Assembly (NCBI GenBank): GCA_965218775.1
Contig: CBDCLS010000006.1
Coordinates: forward strand, 124,001 to 188,000
Direction of reading: 5' to 3'
Source: CAUZIZ01 sp965218775
GTDB lineage: Bacteria > Acidobacteriota > UBA6911 > RPQK01 > JAJDTT01
Length of the DNA stretch: 64,000 nt
Part shown: one piece after another, positions 63,328 through 64,000 of the stretch
Layout: each line of letters starts with the position of its first letter
Numbering within the stretch: the stretch's first letter is position 1
The notes under the pieces: generated by a model
Seen by the model: only the letters and a program-made list of their open reading frames with translations
What the model was told of the DNA's origin: nothing
Database searches by the model: none
Made by a program: the position numbers and the translations under genes

Positions 63328-64000
63328 ATGAGGTCGGATCACAAACTTCGGCAACACGCCTCTGTAGGCGGAGCTTCAATCACTCGAATAGGGCTTCTCT
63401 TTCCCATGCAGGGTCCCACGGCTCAGGAGTTCCGGGCCTTCGCAACGGGGCTTGCTGATCGAGTCGAGCTCCACTTCTCGCGCACCGGCGGAGTTGACCA
63501 GCATGATCTGGATGCCGTTATAGAAACTGGACGAATCCAGCGCCTGCAAAGGGGTATTGAGTTGCTTCGGCCGTACCGGCCCCATGCCATCGCCATCGCC
63601 TGCACTTGTGCCAGCTTCGGGTACCCTTCCGGCGCCTGGACCCAGGTCACCGAGATGCGGCGGCGGGCAGGGGTACCCGTCACCTCCGCCACGGTGGCAC
63701 TGGCCGCCGGGTGCAAAGCCGTCGGCGCCAGTCGTGTCGCTTTGGCGGCTCCCTACCCCGAAGAGATCACCGGCCTGCTGGTGGACTTCTTGGAGGAAGA
63801 TGGTATCCAGGTTCTGGGCCATCGGACTCTGGGAATCCCTTCCGGAGAACAGGTCTCTCAGCTTCCGGAAGGGGACGTCTACGATTTCATCCTGGGAAGT
63901 GACCTTCCTACTGCCCAGGCGGTCCTGGTTCCCGATACGGCCCTGTTCACTCTGGAACACATCAGCCGTTTGGAGGATACCTTGGGCAAGTTCGTGCTGA
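63328..64000 (+). CDS. Asp/Glu racemase superfamily protein (arylmalonate decarboxylase/maleate isomerase-like), partial
   Basis: The frame starts at ATG 63328 (or GTG 63304, eight codons earlier, overlapping the upstream stop) and runs off the right edge after 224 codons. ITRIGLLFPMQGPTAQEFRA, then HAIAIACTCASFGYPSGAWT with a candidate catalytic Cys, RRAGVPVTSATVALAAGCKA and VGASRVALAAPYPEEITGLL follow the arylmalonate decarboxylase/maleate isomerase pattern. The second half, which would hold the other active-site Cys, is outside the window. Confidence 0.8.
   Translation, partial: MRSDHKLRQHASVGGASITRIGLLFPMQGPTAQEFRAFATGLADRVELHFSRTGGVDQHDLDAVIETGRIQRLQRGIELLRPYRPHAIAIACTCASFGYPSGAWTQVTEMRRRAGVPVTSATVALAAGCKAVGASRVALAAPYPEEITGLLVDFLEEDGIQVLGHRTLGIPSGEQVSQLPEGDVYDFILGSDLPTAQAVLVPDTALFTLEHISRLEDTLGKFVL

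Noticed and set aside
63376..63960. Minus-strand 194-codon frame at the right edge
   Set aside because: Antisense to the racemase-superfamily gene; no motifs.
63557..64000. Plus-strand Ser/Pro/Trp-rich frame at the right edge
   Set aside because: It overlaps, in a different frame, the racemase-superfamily gene, which has recognisable motifs.

Overview
The window looks like a chromosome segment of a Gram-negative bacterium, most likely an Acidobacteriota member. This is an inference from gene content: lipid A/LPS core genes, serine/threonine kinases fused to PD40 propellers (one intact, one decayed), a DUF5916 outer-membrane protein, a Coa1-like protein, and Tat-exported sialidase-fold paralogues. 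No 16S rRNA or other species-level marker is present.

Layout. (1) 1-1090: a truncated hsdR fragment abutting an unidentified gene remnant, then tRNA-Asn with its own promoter. (2) 1290-24643, all on the minus strand: one contiguous translation cluster read right to left. The order is promoter, attenuator-like hairpin, rpsL, rpsG, fusA, tuf, then the S10, spc and alpha gene sets (rpsJ to rplQ, including secY, adk, map and rpoA), ending in a dipeptidyl peptidase IV gene. infA is missing from its usual place. Two 268-bp foldback elements sit between rplX/rplE and between rplC/rplD. L30 carries a very long Ala/Lys/Pro-rich N-terminal extension. (3) 24925-32444, plus strand: waaA, lpxK, two GT9 heptosyltransferases, a DUF3108 protein, RNase P RNA, a P1-family peptidase and tRNA-Ala(CGC). 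(4) 32450-42220: an accessory zone beside the tRNA. It holds a phage terminase small subunit, an SGNH protein, a tyrosine recombinase fragment, a toxin-antitoxin pair with a broken toxin, a Tat-exported intradiol dioxygenase split by an insertion sequence with a 4-bp target duplication, an intact IS1182-type element, and a small TIR-bounded relative. (5) 42450-64000: a catabolic/exported-protein region. It has a decayed kinase, two paralogous VDD-type propeller proteins resembling glycosidases, a DUF5916 protein, a radical SAM protein, a class C beta-lactamase-fold hydrolase, a GNAT, an intact kinase-PD40 protein, three tandem sialidase-fold proteins, a Kelch protein, an unknown conserved protein, and a partial Asp/Glu racemase/arylmalonate decarboxylase-superfamily gene running off the end. 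Two 97%-identical 175-bp palindromic elements lie in this region.

The genes of regions 2 and 3 form normal housekeeping units: translation and protein export, then outer-membrane biogenesis. Regions 4 and 5 show repeated insertion, deletion and decay, together with a cluster of exported beta-propeller enzymes that probably process glycans. The least explained signals are the 268-bp elements, whose terminal arms differ between copies yet remain complementary within each copy.
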